Source of the DNA: Opitutaceae bacterium
GTDB lineage: Bacteria > Verrucomicrobiota > Verrucomicrobiia > Opitutales > Opitutaceae
Reading direction: 5' to 3'
NCBI GenBank assembly: GCA_016794785.1
Contig: JAEUHC010000007.1
Location: 169,710 to 233,709 of the forward strand
DNA length: 64,000 nucleotides
The notes under the pieces were generated by a model, which was given only the letters and a program-made list of their open reading frames with translations, was not told where the DNA came from and made no database searches. The translations under genes and the position numbers were made by a program. Below are positions 1 to 10,160 of the stretch, piece after piece. Positions within the stretch are counted from its first letter, which is position 1. Each line of letters begins with the position of its first letter.

Positions 1-2
1 GT

Positions 3-2291
3 TTTTTGCTGTTCAACGAGGGTGTCCCGCAATTCGGCCTTGCGCGGCTCAATGCGGATGGCTCGCTCGACTCGACGTTCACTCCGCCTTTCACCAGCGG
101 CGGTTATTTCAGCACTCTCGCGCTTTTGCCCGATGGCCGGCTGCTGGCGGGCGGCGATCTAGCGCCGACAGCGGGTTTCACGGCCAGCCATGTGGTGCGA
201 ATCAGCGCCAACGGCGCGATCGATCCGACTTTCCGCGCCGTCGTCGCCACGGTCCCGTTGCAAGTCCACGCGTTTGCGGACGGCCGGGTGCTGGTTGTCG
301 ATGGCTCGGAGTTTATCACCCGGCTCAACGCCGACGGCAGCACCGACGCCTCATTCGGGCGCACGCCTCTCGTGATTGAGTTTCTCGACTCACAGCCCAA
401 TGGCCAGCCGGTGATCATTCGAACCGCCAACGCGCGAATCGATGCCGCCACGATCCTGCCCGATGGGAAAGTTATTGTCGCGGGGTCGGCGTCTTTTTAC
501 GGCCGCACTCGCGGCCCGGTTGTCAGCTTCACCCTGCGACGGCTGACAACCGCCGGCGCCGAAGACGGAACCTTCGCGGCCTATCGCGAGGAGCGAGGCA
601 ACACGCGCGACATTCAAGCCCTTCGTGTGCTGGCGCAGGGTCGCATCATGGTTTGCTGGGATGGCGTCGCGCGCAGTCTTTCAAATGCGGGTGTCCGTGA
701 TGCCTCCTATTCTTCGACTGGCTTTTTAAAATCCGCGGCCATCGCTGCAGACGGTTCGGTAACGGCCTTCACAACGGTGGATCGGGGTCCGATGGAATTG
801 TGGCGGTTGACGCCGGAAGGGACAATCAACCAGCACTTCAGGCTGTTCGGAACCGATGCGCCTGCCGATGTAAAGACCCTGCTGCCTCTCGCCGATGGCC
901 GCGTGCTGCTGGCCGGTGAGTTCACGCAACTCTACTCCGTCGCGCGCAGACGACTTGCCGTCATGAAGCCTGCTTTCGACGTCAAAAACCGCCCCTCTTT
1001 GGTGCGGGTGGTCCAGAGTCCATCAGGCCCGGTGCGCGCCGGCGAACCCGTGTCCGCGACGGTCTGGGCCACGGGCTCGCCGCCTTTGACCTACATGTTC
1101 TCGGGTGCGAGCTCGGTTGCAGGCAATTCGATGATGTTCGCGAATCCGCAGCCCACGCAGCGCGGGGTTGGTGTCGAGGTGACGGGTGCAGGCGGTGTCC
1201 GGGTCGGTGGAAGCGTTTTATGGGAGGTAGTTCCGTCTGCACCGTTTGTGCGGCAACAGCCTTCGTCCATCAGTAACGCACGCACGCGCGATGCGGTGAT
1301 GCTCTCCGTCACCGTGGGTGGCAACGACCCGCGCCAATACCAGTGGTTCAAGGATGGCCTGGCGATCCCCGGTGCAACCGGCTCCACCTACTCAGTGGCG
1401 CGCGTCACGCTGGCGGATCGCGGCAGCTACACGGTGGTCGTCCGGAATGATCTCGGTCTTGTTGCAAGCGTGCCGGTCTCCGTCAATGTTACGGATCTCG
1501 CCCGCCTCACCAATCTCTCGACGCGTGCCATCGTCGGCAGCGGGGAAGGTATTATTATCACGGGCTTCGTGGTGGCCGGCGCCACGCCCAAGCGTTTCCT
1601 GCTGCGTGGTGTCGGGCCTGCGCTCGAGCGGTTCGGCGTCGCGGGCTTTGTCTCCAATCCGCGTCTGGCCTTGCTCAACTCCAGCGGTGTGACGATTGCC
1701 GAGAACGATGATTGGCGCGGAATCACCGTGCCGGATGAGGCCAATCGGGTCGGGGCTTTTGCCTTGGACGATGCGAGCGGTGATGCCGCGCTGGTCGCCA
1801 CGGTCTCGCCAGGCAACTACACCGTGCAGGTGGCATCCGCTGATGCCGGCACTGGCGTCGGCCTCGTCGAAGCCTACGAGCTGGATCAGGAGCCGGGTCG
1901 CATCATGAATTTTTCCTCGCGAGTGCTCGTCGGCACGAGCGGCGCGATTGCGATCGCGGGCATCACGATGCAGGGCACGGCTCCGACGCGGTTTCTCATC
2001 CGCGCCATCGGCCCGGGGCTGGCAGGCTTTGGGGTGCAGAACGTGCTCACTGATCCTGTGCTCACGCTTGTAGATAGCACGGGCGCGATCATTGCCACGA
2101 ACAATGACTGGGGCGGCGGTCCGGCGCTCACCGGTGCATTCACCGCGACCGGGGCGTTTCCACTCGCGGCGGAATCGCGGGATGCCGCTCTCTTGGTGAA
2201 TCTTGCCGGCGGAAGCGTCACGGGGCTCGTCACCGGGGCGAACAACGGCACCGGAGTGGCGTTGCTCGAGGTGTTTGAGGTGCCGGAATAA
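3..2291 (+). CDS. Secreted delta-60-repeat / Ig-like protein with tandem C-terminal module (5' end outside window)
   Basis: The reading frame is open to the left edge, so the N-terminus and any signal peptide are missing; TTG at 6 is only the first start-like codon. The first 320 or so residues hold delta-60-type repeats, recognisable as [23 protein letters not shown] and similar strings about 60 residues apart, which are thought to fold as a beta-propeller. An Ig-like domain follows at about 410-495 (pattern YQWFKDG...IPGATGSTY...GSYTVVVRN). Two copies of the C-terminal module found in five other proteins here fill 500-630 and 631-761, and the protein ends EVFEVPE. No catalytic residues are evident. 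A cell-surface or extracellular structural/adhesive role is inferred only from the architecture. Confidence 0.85.
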   Translation, partial: FLLFNEGVPQFGLARLNADGSLDSTFTPPFTSGGYFSTLALLPDGRLLAGGDLAPTAGFTASHVVRISANGAIDPTFRAVVATVPLQVHAFADGRVLVVDGSEFITRLNADGSTDASFGRTPLVIEFLDSQPNGQPVIIRTANARIDAATILPDGKVIVAGSASFYGRTRGPVVSFTLRRLTTAGAEDGTFAAYREERGNTRDIQALRVLAQGRIMVCWDGVARSLSNAGVRDASYSSTGFLKSAAIAADGSVTAFTTVDRGPMELWRLTPEGTINQHFRLFGTDAPADVKTLLPLADGRVLLAGEFTQLYSVARRRLAVMKPAFDVKNRPSLVRVVQSPSGPVRAGEPVSATVWATGSPPLTYMFSGASSVAGNSMMFANPQPTQRGVGVEVTGAGGVRVGGSVLWEVVPSAPFVRQQPSSISNARTRDAVMLSVTVGGNDPRQYQWFKDGLAIPGATGSTYSVARVTLADRGSYTVVVRNDLGLVASVPVSVNVTDLARLTNLSTRAIVGSGEGIIITGFVVAGATPKRFLLRGVGPALERFGVAGFVSNPRLALLNSSGVTIAENDDWRGITVPDEANRVGAFALDDASGDAALVATVSPGNYTVQVASADAGTGVGLVEAYELDQEPGRIMNFSSRVLVGTSGAIAIAGITMQGTAPTRFLIRAIGPGLAGFGVQNVLTDPVLTLVDSTGAIIATNNDWGGGPALTGAFTATGAFPLAAESRDAALLVNLAGGSVTGLVTGANNGTGVALLEVFEVPE

Positions 2292-2359
2292 GCCGGCTGG
2301 CCTCGCCACATCCGCGCTTGCGCTCGGCGGCGCCGGTTTCCGACACTCGCCGGCAATCC

Positions 2360-3688
2360 ATGAAACAACGCACCCTCGCGCGCGAAGTCTCGATCCAAGG
2401 GAGCGCGCTCCACACGGGCGATGCTGTCACGCTGACGCTCAAGCCCGCGCCGGTCGGCAGCGGCTACACCTTCCGCCGCATCGACCTCGCCGGCGCGCCG
2501 GAGATCAAGCCGCGGGTCGATCAGGTCACGGACCTCGTGCGCGCGACGACCATCCAGGTCGGCCATGCCAAGATTCACACCGTCGAGCACGTGCTCAGCG
2601 CCCTCCACGGCTGCGGTCTCGACAACGTCATCGTCGAGATGAACGCCTCCGAACCGCCGATTCTCGACGGCTCGGCCAAGCCCTACGTCGATCTCATCAT
2701 GCAGGGCGAGCCGGTGGAGCAGGACGCGGATCGGGAGTATTTCACCCTCGATGCCGCGGTGTCGGTGACCAGGGGCCAGTCCTCGATTATCGCGCTGCCG
2801 TGTGACGAGCTGAAAATCTCCTGCACCTCCGCGGACGACCGCGGCATCCATACGCAGCACCTCTCGCTCTCGATCGATCCCGACACCTACATGACGCAGG
2901 TCGCGGCGGCGCGGACCTTCACCATCTACGAGGACATCGAGGAGCTGCTGAAGCTCGGCAAGATCAAGGGCGGCTCGCTCGACTGCGCGGTCGTGATCCG
3001 CGGTGACAAGATCATCTCCAAGGAAGGCCTGCGCTTCAAGGACGAGTTCGTGCGGCACAAGATTCTCGACATCATCGGCGACATCACGCTCCTCGGCCTG
3101 CCGCTGAAGGCCCACATCGTGGCCACGCGTCCTGGCCACGCGATCAACGCCGAGCTGACCAAGGCGCTTGCGGCCAAGCTGGAGGAGAGGAAGAAGGGCC
3201 CGAAGAAAAAGCCGCGCCCCACGATGGTGATGCCCGACGAGACGGCCCTCGATATCCGGCGCATCCTCGACACGCTGCCGCACCGTTACCCTTTCATCAT
3301 GGTTGATCGCGTGGTCGAGTTCGTCGGCGACGATGCGCTCGTCGCGATCAAGAACGTCTCGATCAACGAGCCGTTTTTCCAAGGGCACTTTCCCGGCAAT
3401 CCTGTGATGCCCGGCGTGCTCCAGCTGGAGGCGATGGCGCAGGCGGCGGGCGTGCTGATGCTGCGGCGCGGCTCGGCCGAGGGGAAGACGACGCTCTTCA
3501 TGAGCGCGGACAAGGTGAAATTCCGCAAGCCGGTCCGCCCGGGCGATCAGCTCATCATCAACGCCAAGCTCACCAAGACGCGCGGCACCAAGCTCGCCGC
3601 CGCGGAGGTGACCTGCACGGTGGATGGCCAGGTCGTGTCGTCGGGGGAACTGATGTTTGGCATCGTGGACTCGAGCGAAGTCGAGTGA
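2360..3688 (+). CDS. lpxC-fabZ: Bifunctional UDP-3-O-acyl-GlcNAc deacetylase / 3-hydroxyacyl-ACP dehydratase
   Basis: Fusion of 442 residues. Residues 1-285 are LpxC, the zinc deacetylase committing to lipid A synthesis: E75-H76 in [11 protein letters not shown]233 and D237 in [10 protein letters not shown], and H260 in GHAINAEL match the zinc ligands and catalytic residues. A lysine-rich linker (KKGPKKKPR) leads to FabZ at about 295-442, the fatty-acid dehydratase, with H343 and E357 in [20 protein letters not shown]. The ATG at 2360 is preferred over a possible start at 2318 because [13 protein letters not shown] is the normal LpxC N-terminus. The fusion is known in Bacteroidota, Chlorobiota and Verrucomicrobiota. 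The stop overlaps the GTG start of lpxA (GTGA), so the two are probably co-translated. The enzyme should be cytoplasmic. Confidence 0.97.
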   Translation: MKQRTLAREVSIQGSALHTGDAVTLTLKPAPVGSGYTFRRIDLAGAPEIKPRVDQVTDLVRATTIQVGHAKIHTVEHVLSALHGCGLDNVIVEMNASEPPILDGSAKPYVDLIMQGEPVEQDADREYFTLDAAVSVTRGQSSIIALPCDELKISCTSADDRGIHTQHLSLSIDPDTYMTQVAAARTFTIYEDIEELLKLGKIKGGSLDCAVVIRGDKIISKEGLRFKDEFVRHKILDIIGDITLLGLPLKAHIVATRPGHAINAELTKALAAKLEERKKGPKKKPRPTMVMPDETALDIRRILDTLPHRYPFIMVDRVVEFVGDDALVAIKNVSINEPFFQGHFPGNPVMPGVLQLEAMAQAAGVLMLRRGSAEGKTTLFMSADKVKFRKPVRPGDQLIINAKLTKTRGTKLAAAEVTCTVDGQVVSSGELMFGIVDSSEVE

Positions 3689-4482
3689 CGCGCATGCCCG
3701 ACAAGATTCATCCCACCGCCATCATCGAACCGGGCGCGCAGCTCGGCGACGACGTGGAGATCGGCGCGTATGCATTTGTCGGCGCCGGGGTCACGCTCGG
3801 CTCGGGCACGCGCCTGCACCACCATGCCTCCGTCGAGGGCAACACGACGTTGGGCGCGCAGTGCGAGGTGTTTCCCTATGCGTGCATCGGCGGCAAGACC
3901 CAGGACCTGAAGTTCAAGGGCGGATCCCCCGGCCTGCGCATCGGCGATCGCAACATCTTCCGCGAATACGTCACGATCCACTGCGCGACCAACGACGGGG
4001 ATTTCACGCGCGTCGGTTCCGGCAACGTGCTGCTGGCGAGCTGCCACATCGCGCACGACTGCGTCATCGGGAACCACATCGTGATGAGCAACAGCGCGCT
4101 CGTCGCCGGCCACGTGACCATCGAGGATCACGTCGTGATCGGCGGCAACGCCGGCATCCACCAGTTCTGCCGCATCGGGGCGTATGCGATGCTTTCGGCC
4201 ACGGCGAAACTCGTGCACGATTTGCCACCCTTCTTCATCGCCGACGGCACACCGGCCAAAGTGCGCGCGATCAATCAGGTCGGGCTCGAGCGCAACGGCC
4301 ACACACCGGAGCAGCTCGACCGGGTGAAGCAGATCCACCGCATCCTCTATCGCGATGGCCTGAATCGATCGCAGGCGCTTGAGCGGCTTGCGGCGCATGA
4401 GCTGGCCGCGAGCGAGGAGTTCAGGCGCATGCTGAGCTTTGCGCAGGCGAGCGAACGCGGACTGGCGCCGAGCGGACGGTAG
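3685..4482 (+). CDS. lpxA: Acyl-ACP--UDP-N-acetylglucosamine O-acyltransferase
   Basis: First enzyme of lipid A synthesis: transfers a 3-hydroxyacyl chain from ACP to UDP-GlcNAc. The N-terminal two thirds show left-handed beta-helix hexapeptide repeats beginning at [20 protein letters not shown]124 in HIAHDC is the expected catalytic histidine, with supporting H121, H143 (AGHV) and H160 (HQFCRIG). The C-terminal helical part (from about 195) follows the family pattern, and 265 residues is normal length. The start GTG overlaps the lpxC-fabZ stop by 4 nt; an in-frame ATG at 3694 is an alternative start. LpxA, LpxC and FabZ compete for or produce the same hydroxyacyl-ACP pool, which explains the grouping. 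The gene ends 31 bp from a convergent crotonase gene. Confidence 0.97.
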   Translation: MTRMPDKIHPTAIIEPGAQLGDDVEIGAYAFVGAGVTLGSGTRLHHHASVEGNTTLGAQCEVFPYACIGGKTQDLKFKGGSPGLRIGDRNIFREYVTIHCATNDGDFTRVGSGNVLLASCHIAHDCVIGNHIVMSNSALVAGHVTIEDHVVIGGNAGIHQFCRIGAYAMLSATAKLVHDLPPFFIADGTPAKVRAINQVGLERNGHTPEQLDRVKQIHRILYRDGLNRSQALERLAAHELAASEEFRRMLSFAQASERGLAPSGR

Positions 4483-4513
4483 CAAGCTTAGCCGGTTGCG
4501 TCCGGACGGCACT

Positions 4514-5332
4514 TCAGCCTGGGCAATCGTCCCGATGAAGGGGCGTGGAGGCAGATCCCTTTGCGCGCCCCTTCAGGAGAAAATTTCGCAACCGCTCGGC
4601 CGCATCGCCACCCTCGCCGAGGCAACGTTGCGAGGCCGCGGTCTCGAGGGAGCTGTTCTCGGCAAGGGTGGCGCGAGTGCACGATTCGAGGAGGCGTTTC
4701 ATCTCGCGGTTTGCACCGCGGGAGTTGGCCGCAACGGCGGTAAGAAACTCGTGGAGATGATGGGCGAGTGCATCGGGCGGGCCCTGCCATTCGGCAACGC
4801 CGATGCGCACAGCTTCCTCCGCGTCGAAGATGCGGCCGGTGAAGACAAGTTCCTTGGCCCGCGCCAGGCCGGCGCGGCGCACGAGCCGAAAGCTGCCGCC
4901 CCAGCCGGTGACGAAGCCCAGTTTCGTCTCCGTCTGTCCGAACTTCGCGTTGCTGGACGCGAAGATCAGGTCGCACGCCATCGCGAGTTCGAGCCCGCCG
5001 CCGAGTGCGTAGCCTTCGACCCGCGCGATGACGGGCACCGGAAGCGACTCGATTCGGTTCATCAAACGGTGGCCGCGTTCGACCCATGGACCGATGGAAT
5101 CACGGTTGATGGTTTCGAGCACGTTGATGTTGGCGCCGGCGCAGAAGAATTTGGGCGACGCACTTTGCAGCACGACGGCCGACAATTCCGCTGCGCGCGC
5201 TTCGATCTCGGAGAGCACGCGGTCGCACTCGTCCATCACGGCTGGATCGAGTGTCGGAGGTTTTCCTTCGGGCGGATGCAGCGTGAGCGTGCAAACGGCT
5301 TCGGCGTAGGCGGCGGAGAGGCGAGTGCTCAT
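4514..5332 (-). CDS. Enoyl-CoA hydratase/isomerase family protein (crotonase fold)
   Basis: A 272-residue crotonase. Both oxyanion-hole segments are present (FCAGANI near 63-69 and YALGGGLEL near 108-116), as are two acidic residues at the positions of the paired hydratase glutamates: E115 in GGGLEL and E135 in FGQTETKLG. Hydration of an enoyl-CoA, or a related lyase reaction, is therefore plausible; the substrate cannot be read from sequence. The ATG at 5332 overlaps the stop of the upstream CoA transferase gene by 4 nt (ATGA), which fixes the start and implies translational coupling, although the frame stays open further upstream. The pair suggests activation of an acid to its CoA ester followed by hydration. 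Cytoplasmic. Confidence 0.9.
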   Translation of the reverse strand: MSTRLSAAYAEAVCTLTLHPPEGKPPTLDPAVMDECDRVLSEIEARAAELSAVVLQSASPKFFCAGANINVLETINRDSIGPWVERGHRLMNRIESLPVPVIARVEGYALGGGLELAMACDLIFASSNAKFGQTETKLGFVTGWGGSFRLVRRAGLARAKELVFTGRIFDAEEAVRIGVAEWQGPPDALAHHLHEFLTAVAANSRGANREMKRLLESCTRATLAENSSLETAASQRCLGEGGDAAERLRNFLLKGRAKGSASTPLHRDDCPG

Positions 5333-6531
5333 TGGGGTGCGAGTGCGCCGGCTCGGCGCAGTTCGGCGAGGCGAACATCGTCGTAGCCGAGTTCGCGAAG
5401 AATCTCGACGGTGTGCTCGCCGAGCTCGGGAGCGAAGCGTCGTGGCACGGGCGGCGTGCCGTGAAGTCGGACCGGAGTGCCGGGCAGCCGCAGTCTGCCA
5501 GCCTTGGCGTGATCGATCTCGACGACCATGCCGTTGGCGGCGAGCTGCGAATCCTCGATGGCTTCCTCGAGGGTGTTCACCTTGGCGCAGAACACGCCCT
5601 TGGACTCGAGGTCGGTGAGCCACGCCGTGGTGGTGCGTTCGCGAAACCGCCCCGCGAGGAGCGCGTTGAGTTCGGCGCGATGCGCCTGTTGCTGCGCGTG
5701 CGTGGAGAATTTCGATTGCAGCGAAAGATCGCCGAGGCCCAGGGCCACGGAGATGTCGCGCACCGCGTTGTCGGAGAACACCGGTGAAATCTCAATGTAG
5801 CCGTCGGCGGTGGCGAACGCCTTGTCGATGATCGATTCATTCGCGCTGACGCCGCTGACTTCGGTGATGCGCGCGGCGTTCATCGCCGCCGGTCCTTCCC
5901 ACGAGTGGGCGTGAAACGCCACGCTCAGCAGGTCGGTCGTGACGCGCTGGCCGCGGCCGGTGCGGGCGCGGGCGAGGAGCGCGATCAGAATGCCTTGCAT
6001 CAGCATGAGGCCGGCCGGGTAGTCGGCCGACATGCCGGCAGGAAACGGCGGCTTCGTGGGGTCGGGCTGCGTGAACCAGCCCGCCTCCGCGCGCGCCATG
6101 AGATCGTGCCCGCCCCGGGCTCGATCGGCGGAGGGACCTTGGTCGCCCCAGCCGCCGGACGAGGCGTAGACGAGGCCCGGGTGCGCCGTCGCGAGCTGTT
6201 CGTAGCCGAGGCCAAGTTTCTCCATCACCCCGGCGCGGAAATTGTGCACGACCACATCGGCAGTCGCGATCAGCGCGCGGATGGCGGCGAGTCCCTCCGG
6301 GGATTTTAGGTTGAGGGCGAAGCTGCGTTTGTTGCGGTTGAGACCGGCGTAGGGTAGGCTCACGCCGTGGACAAACGGTCCCCAGCGGCGGCTCCAGTCT
6401 CCCGCGTCCGGGCGCTCGACCTTGATCACATCGGCGCCGTAGTCGGCGAGAATCTGGGTGCCGACCGGACCTTGGTAAACATGGCTGAAGTCGACGATGC
6501 GGATGCCAGTGAGCGCGGAAGGCGTGGACAT
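5329..6531 (-). CDS. CaiB/BaiF-type (family III) CoA transferase
   Basis: A 400-residue family III CoA transferase, normal full length. It begins with the family motif GIRIVDFSHVYQGPVGTQ and ADYGADVIKVERPDAGD, contains NRNKRSFALNLKSPEG, and has an aspartate at position 170 (MSADYPAGL) where formyl-CoA transferase has its catalytic Asp169, which forms the acyl anhydride/thioester intermediate. It should move CoA between carboxylic acids; donor and acceptor are unknown. It is the upstream partner of the crotonase gene (4-nt overlap) and lies 45 bp downstream of the secreted propeller gene, so it may be the distal part of the operon that starts at 11701. Confidence 0.92.
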   Translation of the reverse strand: MSTPSALTGIRIVDFSHVYQGPVGTQILADYGADVIKVERPDAGDWSRRWGPFVHGVSLPYAGLNRNKRSFALNLKSPEGLAAIRALIATADVVVHNFRAGVMEKLGLGYEQLATAHPGLVYASSGGWGDQGPSADRARGGHDLMARAEAGWFTQPDPTKPPFPAGMSADYPAGLMLMQGILIALLARARTGRGQRVTTDLLSVAFHAHSWEGPAAMNAARITEVSGVSANESIIDKAFATADGYIEISPVFSDNAVRDISVALGLGDLSLQSKFSTHAQQQAHRAELNALLAGRFRERTTTAWLTDLESKGVFCAKVNTLEEAIEDSQLAANGMVVEIDHAKAGRLRLPGTPVRLHGTPPVPRRFAPELGEHTVEILRELGYDDVRLAELRRAGALAPQ

Positions 6532-6576
6532 GGGAAATGATGAAACAAATTCGGCGGCGCGACGCCATCCGGCGCT

Positions 6577-8073
6577 TCAGGGCCGGCGCGGAATGCGGTT
6601 GAGCGTGTAATAGGCGTCGGGATGGGCGAGCGGCGCTCCCCTGTCGGAGCGCACGCCAGCGGCGCGGAGTTCGTGCACGTAGAGGGCGCGCAGACCGTCG
6701 ACCTTCAGGCGCACGCGTCGCCGGTCCTCGCTAACGGATGCACTCGTCACGGTCAGCGGCTGCGTGTCGATCTCGGCGCTGCCATAGGCGTTGGAGTAAA
6801 GATAGGTGTAGCTCTTCAGCGTGTAGGACGCAGCCATTGCGGCGCTCGCAGGATCGACTTCCGTAGTGAAAACCAGCTCGAAGCCATCGGACTGCGCGCG
6901 CATTTCCTGGATCGCGAAGGGCGTCACGCCGTTCCAGCGCACGCGTTGCAAGCCGTAGGCCTGGGTTCCGAGCGAGGACCAGCCGCGGCTGCTCATGCCG
7001 ACGAGCAGGCTGCCATCAGGCGCGAAGAGCACGCGCACAACCCCGGAGGCGAAGCCGGAGAGAAAGGGGAACGCGGCCCCTTGATACTCGCCGTCTATTT
7101 TTTCCAAGAAAACGCGGCCGACTTTCGCGTCGGTGAATTCGCCGACGAAAAACTGTCCGTCGAAGGGACCGAATTTTCCGCCCGCCGCGCAGACGGCGAG
7201 GTCGGTCCCGCTGCGCCCCATTTTATTGTAGGGCAGCCAGACGGCGGGCGGCACCATTTCGGGCAGCGCCCGGAGCGCCTCGGGATAGGGCATCTTGTTC
7301 GGGACGGGCGCGGAGAGTTTCAACGGAGCGTCGGGCCGGTCTTGTGAAGCGATGCCCTCAGGGTTCAGAAAAAACGCGCCCTTGCGCAGATGGTAGATCG
7401 GCGTGGAGGGAATCCATGTGCCTTGTTGATCGACGCAAAACATGTCGCCGGCGGCATTCGCCCCGAGCCCGCACGGCGAACGGAGCCCGGCGGCCATCGG
7501 CAGAAAAGCAGACTCCGGCCCCATGAGCCCGCTCCAGCCGCGCCAGGCGGCCTTGTTGTCGGAGCGATCACCCATGTCGACGTTGAGCGCCACCCAGAGA
7601 CGGCCCTGGCCGTCACGCTTCGGGCCATAGGCGTAACCGTGATAGGAGCCGGAGACGTTCCAACCGCGCGCGGCGGTGAGATATTCGTCAGCGACGCCGT
7701 CGCCATTGGTATCGCGCAGCCGCGTGACCTCGGTCCGCTGGGTCACGAGCAGGCTGTCGCCGTCGCGCAACACGCCCAGCGGTTCGTGCAGGCCCGACGC
7801 GTAGAGGGAGTAGCGGACCTTGTCGGGTGCGCCCAGCACGCCGTCGAGCAGCCAGACTTCGCCTTTGCGGATGGCGACGGCGAGTTTTCCATCAGCCAAG
7901 AAATCCATGCCGCCGACTTCGAGGGTGAGGCCGTCGCCTGGTTTCCAATTCGCGTTGCGCGACGAGGTGGGCGAACTCCCCGTGAGGATCGTTTGGATTT
8001 CGTAGCCCTCGGTGGCGACGAGACTGATGCCGGTGGCCAGCAGGGCGGCGGTGAGCCAGAGAATGCGTTTCAT
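6577..8073 (-). CDS. Secreted beta-propeller protein related to sugar/sorbosone dehydrogenases (PVC haem-operon type)
   Basis: A 498-residue protein with a signal peptide (MKRILWLTAALLATGISLVA). Repeating segments such as GGMDFLADGKLAVAIRKGEVWLLDG and EPLGVLRDGDSLLVTQRTEVTRL indicate an NHL/sorbosone-dehydrogenase-like propeller; DTNGDGVADEY near residue 120 looks like a calcium-binding loop. A C-terminal beta-rich domain (from about 385) is typical of large verrucomicrobial and planctomycete haem-linked dehydrogenases. The ATG at 8073 overlaps the stop of the cytochrome gene (ATGA), so it is preferred to GTG at 8079. Known relatives oxidise sugars in the periplasm with a quinone cofactor; whether this protein binds PQQ is not shown. 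The adjacent pentahaem cytochrome is the likely electron acceptor (inference). Confidence 0.75.
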   Translation of the reverse strand: MKRILWLTAALLATGISLVATEGYEIQTILTGSSPTSSRNANWKPGDGLTLEVGGMDFLADGKLAVAIRKGEVWLLDGVLGAPDKVRYSLYASGLHEPLGVLRDGDSLLVTQRTEVTRLRDTNGDGVADEYLTAARGWNVSGSYHGYAYGPKRDGQGRLWVALNVDMGDRSDNKAAWRGWSGLMGPESAFLPMAAGLRSPCGLGANAAGDMFCVDQQGTWIPSTPIYHLRKGAFFLNPEGIASQDRPDAPLKLSAPVPNKMPYPEALRALPEMVPPAVWLPYNKMGRSGTDLAVCAAGGKFGPFDGQFFVGEFTDAKVGRVFLEKIDGEYQGAAFPFLSGFASGVVRVLFAPDGSLLVGMSSRGWSSLGTQAYGLQRVRWNGVTPFAIQEMRAQSDGFELVFTTEVDPASAAMAASYTLKSYTYLYSNAYGSAEIDTQPLTVTSASVSEDRRRVRLKVDGLRALYVHELRAAGVRSDRGAPLAHPDAYYTLNRIPRRP

Positions 8074-10160
8074 GGCCACGTGTAGATAAACTCGAGCCGG
8101 CCCGGAATACTCGAGGGGCTTTCTCGCACCGTGAGTCCCGGCGGGTGCATGAGTGCGAACGATCGCATGGCCTCAAGATTCCAGGTGAGCGTCCGGCGGA
8201 GGGTGCCGGCTTCTCCCGGTTCGAAGCGCTCGGCCACGGCCACGCCGTCAACGGAAATGAGAAACGTCGGCACGCCTGCGTCATCGAGCCGGTAGCCTTC
8301 GAATTTTCGCGCGCCGCCCGCTTCACTCGGCGCAGGCCACTTCACGACGGATTCGCCGAGCGGTTTTTCAAAGGGAGCGAAGCGGCTGAACCACGTCCCA
8401 TAGGCGTCGAAAAACCGACTCTTCCACGTGAGCGCCGGCCGGCAGTCGCGACCGTCGTAGGCAAGATGCACGCCCGCGGGAAACCCCACGAGAATCGCGT
8501 GCGTCCCGACTTCCGCCATGAACGTGCGCAACACGATCGGCCGCGATCCGGGGATCAGTTCAAACTCCCGCGCCGCAGTCGTCGGAAAACCCTCGGGCAA
8601 TCCTTTGCCGTCGCGGGCGAAAGCGATGATGGAGGCGATCTGCCGGTCGGTGTCGCCGCCGAGAACTTCGCGATTGGCCGCTTTCCCCTCGGGCCAGAAC
8701 GACGGCATCAGCGTGCCGGGCCGATGTGCCGCTGGATTGATCAAATACTCGCGCAGCCAGCCGGGCTGCAACCGCACGGCAAGGTTCGAAATGTCGAGCG
8801 CATGAATTCCCAGCGACGCGCGCTGACCCCACCGATGGCAGGTGATGCAGTTGACGCCACCGTGCGTGCCGAGAAGTTTGCGACCGGCCGCGGCGTCGCC
8901 CGCCGGCAACGCGGTTTCCTGACGTGCGTCGCAAGTCGCGAGCAGCCCCGGGAGGTTTGTGACGGCCGCGCCATACACCGGCATTTGTGTGGCCAGATAG
9001 GGACGTTCGCGGCGTTTGCCGGCCATCGTTTCCGCGAGCCACTCCGGTTGCAGCTTGCGACCGATGCCGGTGAGCGGAGGAGGGAATCGGCCGGTGTCGC
9101 CGAGATTGTGGTCGCCGAGGAAGTAGGGTCTCCGCGCGGCGTCCGGACCTCCCTGGCCGTCGCGTTCGTGACAGGCGACGCAGTTCAACGCCGCCAGCGT
9201 GCCGTGCACGGTTTGTGCGGGCGTCACGGAAGCGTCACGGCCGGCGAGATAGGCGAGCAGAGCGGAGCGTTGAGCAGGGCTGAGAGCATAACGAGGCAGT
9301 CCGGCGGCAGGCTTCTCGTCGACGCAGCCACCCGTGGTGCGCTGGAGGGCGACCAACTGGACCTGGGGGGCCGTGGGCGGCGTGTGGCAGGCGGCACAAC
9401 GCGCCGTCGTGACAATCTCACGGCCGCGCTTGGCGAGCGCGGCGTCAGGGGTCGATTGCGGCAGTTTCGGCGCAACCTCGCCATCGCTGCTCGTAATCCC
9501 GAGCAGGTAGGCGGCGATATCGAGCGCGTCCTGCCCTTCCATTTCGATGCGCGGCATGCGGCCGTCCGGTCGCGACACCAGCGGATCGCGCACGACGGCT
9601 GCGAGGGAGGCGACATCGTATTTTTCGGCGAGCGCGGGAAACGCCACCGCGCCGTAGCTGAATTCTCCGGCGCCCGGCCGCCCATCCGGTGGCGAATAGT
9701 CGGACTGCGGTGCGTGGCAGGCGACGCAGCCTTTGGTGTGGTAGAGGGCCTTGCCGAGTTCGGCGTTGAGGTGAGCGATCTTTCTCGGCGGCGCCGGATT
9801 TCTCCGCGTCAGCGTGCCGAGGTAGTGCACGACCGCTTCGGCGTCCGCCGCATCGCGGTTGGCCAGCAGGTGCGGCATCGTCGTGCCGCGGCGCTGGCCG
9901 GCCGGATCCGCGATGAACGCGCGCAACCAGTCCGCGTTGGCCCGCGTCGTAACCGTCGTCAGGTCGGGCCCGCGACGCGACGGCAGCCCGGTGTCACCAC
10001 CGTGGCAATTGACACAACCGAGTTCGTTATAGAGCAGGCGACCTCCGGCGGAGTCAGGCGCGGCGGCATGAAACCGATCGAACCCCACGACCCGCGGCTC
10101 GGCCCGCGCGCTTACCACCGCCAGCAACACCGCGAGGCCGTGGCGCAGGCCGCGTCTCAC
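8070..10160 (-). CDS. Periplasmic multihaem cytochrome c (five CxxCH sites)
   Basis: A 696-residue exported protein with five haem-binding motifs: CVNCH (49-53), CVACH (145-149), CAACH (255-259), CVACH (327-331) and CITCH (438-442). Each is followed by a candidate methionine axial ligand (for example TMPHL, RMPRI, QMPVY, LMPSF), so it reads as a chain of monohaem cytochrome c domains, with a haem-free beta domain after about 530. A signal peptide (HGLAVLLAVVSARA) precedes the mature protein. The start is GTG at 10160, because it overlaps the upstream stop by 4 nt (GTGA); a TTG at 10181 is less likely. It probably accepts electrons from the propeller protein encoded next and passes them to the respiratory chain. 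Confidence 0.88.
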   Translation of the reverse strand: MRRGLRHGLAVLLAVVSARAEPRVVGFDRFHAAAPDSAGGRLLYNELGCVNCHGGDTGLPSRRGPDLTTVTTRANADWLRAFIADPAGQRRGTTMPHLLANRDAADAEAVVHYLGTLTRRNPAPPRKIAHLNAELGKALYHTKGCVACHAPQSDYSPPDGRPGAGEFSYGAVAFPALAEKYDVASLAAVVRDPLVSRPDGRMPRIEMEGQDALDIAAYLLGITSSDGEVAPKLPQSTPDAALAKRGREIVTTARCAACHTPPTAPQVQLVALQRTTGGCVDEKPAAGLPRYALSPAQRSALLAYLAGRDASVTPAQTVHGTLAALNCVACHERDGQGGPDAARRPYFLGDHNLGDTGRFPPPLTGIGRKLQPEWLAETMAGKRRERPYLATQMPVYGAAVTNLPGLLATCDARQETALPAGDAAAGRKLLGTHGGVNCITCHRWGQRASLGIHALDISNLAVRLQPGWLREYLINPAAHRPGTLMPSFWPEGKAANREVLGGDTDRQIASIIAFARDGKGLPEGFPTTAAREFELIPGSRPIVLRTFMAEVGTHAILVGFPAGVHLAYDGRDCRPALTWKSRFFDAYGTWFSRFAPFEKPLGESVVKWPAPSEAGGARKFEGYRLDDAGVPTFLISVDGVAVAERFEPGEAGTLRRTLTWNLEAMRSFALMHPPGLTVRESPSSIPGRLEFIYTWP